7,531 nt of DNA from Bacteroidales bacterium (GTDB lineage: Bacteria; Bacteroidota; Bacteroidia; Bacteroidales; WCHB1-69): contig JALNYF010000076.1 in NCBI GenBank assembly GCA_023229985.1, positions 1-7,531 on the forward strand, in the 5' to 3' direction. Position 1 is the first letter of the stretch. Every line of letters starts with the position of its first letter. Position numbers and translations under genes: made by a program. Under the pieces are notes generated by a model. It was not told the origin of the DNA and did no database searches. It worked only from the letters and a program-made list of their open reading frames with translations. Below are positions 5,524 to 7,531 of the stretch, piece by piece.

Positions 5524-6354
5524 ATGCAGGGAGTAGTAGTCGCAGTTGTATTCATAGGCATAGTCGTAGGCGTAGTCATAGCTATCGCATTTCTCATCAA
5601 TGGTGTTCCTAGCATGCATACGAGTATGAACAGCGCCAAGATGAAAGGCGAGAGAGGAGAGGCTCGTGTCATCAAGTCACTGGAAACACTCCATGAGGAT
5701 TACTTCACGATGAATGATGTGGTGCTGAGGACTGGGTATGGTACTACCCAGATAGATCATGTGGTAGTTTCTAAATATGGTATTTTTGTGATTGAAACGA
5801 AAAACTATGAAGGGAAAATATATGGTGATGATGATAAAGAGAAGTGGAAGCAGCTGTTTGTCAATGATGTACAGTACAGAAGGAGTTGGAAAACTTATAC
5901 ATATGTGACAAAGAACTTTCTCTACAATCCAGTGAGGCAGTCAAAAGGACATGCTTATCATGTCAAGCAACTTCTGAAGGGTTATCCAAATGTTCCAGTT
6001 GTGCCCATGGTGGTGTTTGCCGGTGGTGCAGATTTATCAAGTGTGAGAACGCATTCATGTGTAATTCATAAAGAGCAGATGATTCCGTTTATCAACCAAT
6101 ATAAGGTACCGTATCTGACTGATGAGGAAGTGCTGGATATTCGTACGAAGCTAATGCACCAGAATGTGAGAGAAGAGGTTAAAGACAGTGAGCATGTGAA
6201 GTATGTGCGCGAGCACGTAGAACGTAATAGGCAGTCCGTCAATGCGGGTATATGTCCAAGATGCGGTGGAAAAATGGTATGGCGAAAGGGTAAATATAGT
6301 TCGTTCTATGGATGCTCCAATTATCCTAATTGTAAGTATACCGCTTATAACTAA
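5524..6354 (+). CDS. Membrane-anchored NERD nuclease-like protein with topoisomerase-type zinc finger
   Basis: The 276-residue protein has three parts. Residues 3-25 form one hydrophobic helix, probably a membrane anchor. Residues about 41-155 are a NERD domain, a nuclease-related fold of the PD-(D/E)XK type: KGERGEARV (41-49), GTTQIDHVVVSKYGIFVIETKNYEG with D78, E91 and K93 in the catalytic positions, then NPVRQSKGH (135-143). Residues 244-270 hold a four-cysteine finger (C244, C247, C264, C270; CPRCGGKMVWR and FYGCSNYPNC) like the C-terminal zinc ribbons of topoisomerase I. The key nuclease residues are intact, so activity on DNA or RNA is possible, with the finger as a nucleic-acid binder. 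NERD proteins have no single agreed role; some sit in defence or plasmid contexts. The ATG at 5524 puts the helix at the N-terminus as expected. The gene is monocistronic, with its own promoter and terminator. Confidence 0.9.
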   Translation: MQGVVVAVVFIGIVVGVVIAIAFLINGVPSMHTSMNSAKMKGERGEARVIKSLETLHEDYFTMNDVVLRTGYGTTQIDHVVVSKYGIFVIETKNYEGKIYGDDDKEKWKQLFVNDVQYRRSWKTYTYVTKNFLYNPVRQSKGHAYHVKQLLKGYPNVPVVPMVVFAGGADLSSVRTHSCVIHKEQMIPFINQYKVPYLTDEEVLDIRTKLMHQNVREEVKDSEHVKYVREHVERNRQSVNAGICPRCGGKMVWRKGKYSSFYGCSNYPNCKYTAYN

Positions 6355-6388
6355 AGCGGATTTAAATTCTAATTAAATCCGCTTTTAT
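6353..6388. terminator. Bidirectional terminator between the NERD gene and mnmE
   Basis: A 13-bp perfect stem (6353-6365 with 6373-6385) has the GC core GCGGA/TCCGC, a 7-base loop and T residues on the right. It begins inside the NERD gene's stop codon. On the minus strand the stem is followed by a shorter T run, and it lies about 30 bases after the mnmE stop, so it can serve both convergent genes. Confidence 0.85.
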
Positions 6389-6414
6389 TCAAAATTATTA
6401 CAGAAAATCTGTCC

Positions 6415-7531
6415 TTATTTGCCGATACAGAATTTTCCAAAAATTGTATTTAAAATATCATCGTCGGTAATGGTTCCGGTGAGTAGTCCAAATTTTTCTA
6501 AAATGTCGCGCACATCAATCGCAATCAAATCCGTAGGAACTTTTTCTTGCAAACCTTGCTCAATATGCTCAATATCTTCGCGAATTTTAGACATCAGGTC
6601 ATAATGGCGAGCGTTCGTGAGCAATAAATTATCAGAAATATTGCGTCCCTGCACAAATTTGACCAATAACTCCCCAATTTCATCAATATTAACTTGCCTC
6701 TTGGCAGAGATATAGACCACATTTCTATCTTCCCACTTCAAGAATTGCTTAGGTGTTTGCCGCAATTGGTCAATTTTGTTGGCGACAAAGATAAATTTTT
6801 TATGGTCTATGTCAACATTTTGTTGAATAAATAACATTTCTTCTTCAATTTCAGAAATGGAAGTATCGTTAATATCAATTAAATACAAGATAATGTCGGC
6901 TTTTTCGATGGCGCGGAATGTTCTTTGAATCCCGAATTGTTCAATCTCATCATCGGAACTTCGTATTCCGGCAGTATCAATGAATCGAAAAGAAATACCT
7001 TCAATGGTAAAGACATCCTCAATTGTATCGCGAGTGGTTCCGGGAATATGGGAGACAATGGCTCTATCTTCCTGTAACATAGCATTTAACAAGGTAGATT
7101 TCCCCACGTTGGGTTTCCCGATAATGGCAACGGGAATGCCATTCTTGAGTACATTTCCCAACTTAAAAGATTCTATCAGTCCCGAAATTTCATTTTTCAA
7201 ATCTGCCAATAGCTTCACAAATTGCTTTCTGTCAGCAAATTCCACATCTTCTTCACTGAAATCAAGTTCCAACTCCAAGAGAGCCGACAAATCAATAAAT
7301 TGCTGCCGTAAGTCATTCATTTTTTGTGAAAAAGCACCTTTCAACTGATGAATGGCCAATTTATGAGAACTTTCTGACTGTGAATCAATTAAATCGGCAA
7401 TTGCTTCCGCTTGAGGCAGATCCATTTTACCATTCAAAAAAGCACGCATGGTAAATTCGCCCGGGTTTGCCAATCTACAACCCGAATTCAACAACAATTC
7501 CAAGATTTTTTGCTGAATAAAACGCGAACCA
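6415..7531 (-). CDS. mnmE: tRNA modification GTPase MnmE (5' end outside window)
   Basis: MnmE, with MnmG, installs the aminomethyl-type modification on wobble uridine 34 of several tRNAs, using GTP hydrolysis, a folate cofactor and FAD in the partner. About 371 C-terminal residues are visible, beginning GSRFIQQKILELLL; the family is about 450-460 long, so roughly 80-90 N-terminal residues (most of the folate-binding domain) lie beyond the edge. In visible numbering the G domain shows GKPNVGKST (138-146, G1), GTTRDT (164-169, G2), DTAG (185-188, G3), NKID (251-254, G4) and SAK (275-277, G5). The helical domain follows and the protein ends with the diagnostic CIGK (368-371), whose Cys is needed for modification. 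LANPGEFTMRAFLNGKMDL near the visible start is also typical. The frame is unbroken up to the edge. A TTG at 7503 is an internal Leu codon, not the start. Confidence 0.96.
   Translation of the reverse strand, partial: GSRFIQQKILELLLNSGCRLANPGEFTMRAFLNGKMDLPQAEAIADLIDSQSESSHKLAIHQLKGAFSQKMNDLRQQFIDLSALLELELDFSEEDVEFADRKQFVKLLADLKNEISGLIESFKLGNVLKNGIPVAIIGKPNVGKSTLLNAMLQEDRAIVSHIPGTTRDTIEDVFTIEGISFRFIDTAGIRSSDDEIEQFGIQRTFRAIEKADIILYLIDINDTSISEIEEEMLFIQQNVDIDHKKFIFVANKIDQLRQTPKQFLKWEDRNVVYISAKRQVNIDEIGELLVKFVQGRNISDNLLLTNARHYDLMSKIREDIEHIEQGLQEKVPTDLIAIDVRDILEKFGLLTGTITDDDILNTIFGKFCIGK

Overview
The window looks like a chromosomal stretch from an AT-rich member of the Bacteroidota, probably Bacteroidales. 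Four things point there. Purine-rich Shine-Dalgarno sites are largely absent. Promoter-like elements of the TTTG / TAnnTTTG type precede several genes. The peptide transporter has the form of TM1 motif I associate with this phylum. Small repeat-built proteins of unknown role sit between housekeeping genes.

Left part (1-1295) is a decayed accessory patch. The first 126 bases are the 5' end of an IS3-family insertion sequence that runs out of the window on the minus strand. The reading frame directly beside it (127-680) is open and reads like the C-terminal part of a larger protein, so the IS has probably cut a gene. After a short stretch with no gene, positions 852-1199 hold a fossil. One reading frame with three in-frame stops still shows a restriction-endonuclease-like (Mrr/PD-(D/E)XK-type) module, with its presumed catalytic lysine codon turned into TAG.

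Middle part (1248-2915, minus strand) is a monocistronic POT/PTR2-family proton-dependent oligopeptide transporter with its own terminator. A roughly 490-base gap follows, then a small secreted-looking protein (3347-3733) built from two 16-residue and six 11-13-residue repeats. Next comes endonuclease IV (nfo, 3846-4691), complete, with all nine metal ligands at the same numbers as in E. coli.

Right part: a 380-base gap holds an inverted repeat overlapping a promoter for a 77-residue protein with two Asp-box-like motifs (5071-5304), closed by a strong terminator. A separate promoter drives a membrane-anchored NERD nuclease-like protein with a C-terminal topoisomerase-type zinc finger (5524-6354). 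It converges on the 3' end of mnmE (6415-7531, minus strand, 5' end outside the window), and the two share a bidirectional terminator.

The genes do not form one pathway. Each intact gene appears to be its own transcription unit. DNA repair (nfo), tRNA wobble-uridine modification (mnmE) and peptide uptake are housekeeping. The accessory content is the IS, the truncated gene, the nuclease fossil, the NERD protein and the two repeat proteins. I see no complete new multi-gene system. The most noteworthy items are the nuclease fossil, the 11-residue repeat protein, the mini Asp-box protein with its promoter palindrome, and the NERD/zinc-finger protein.
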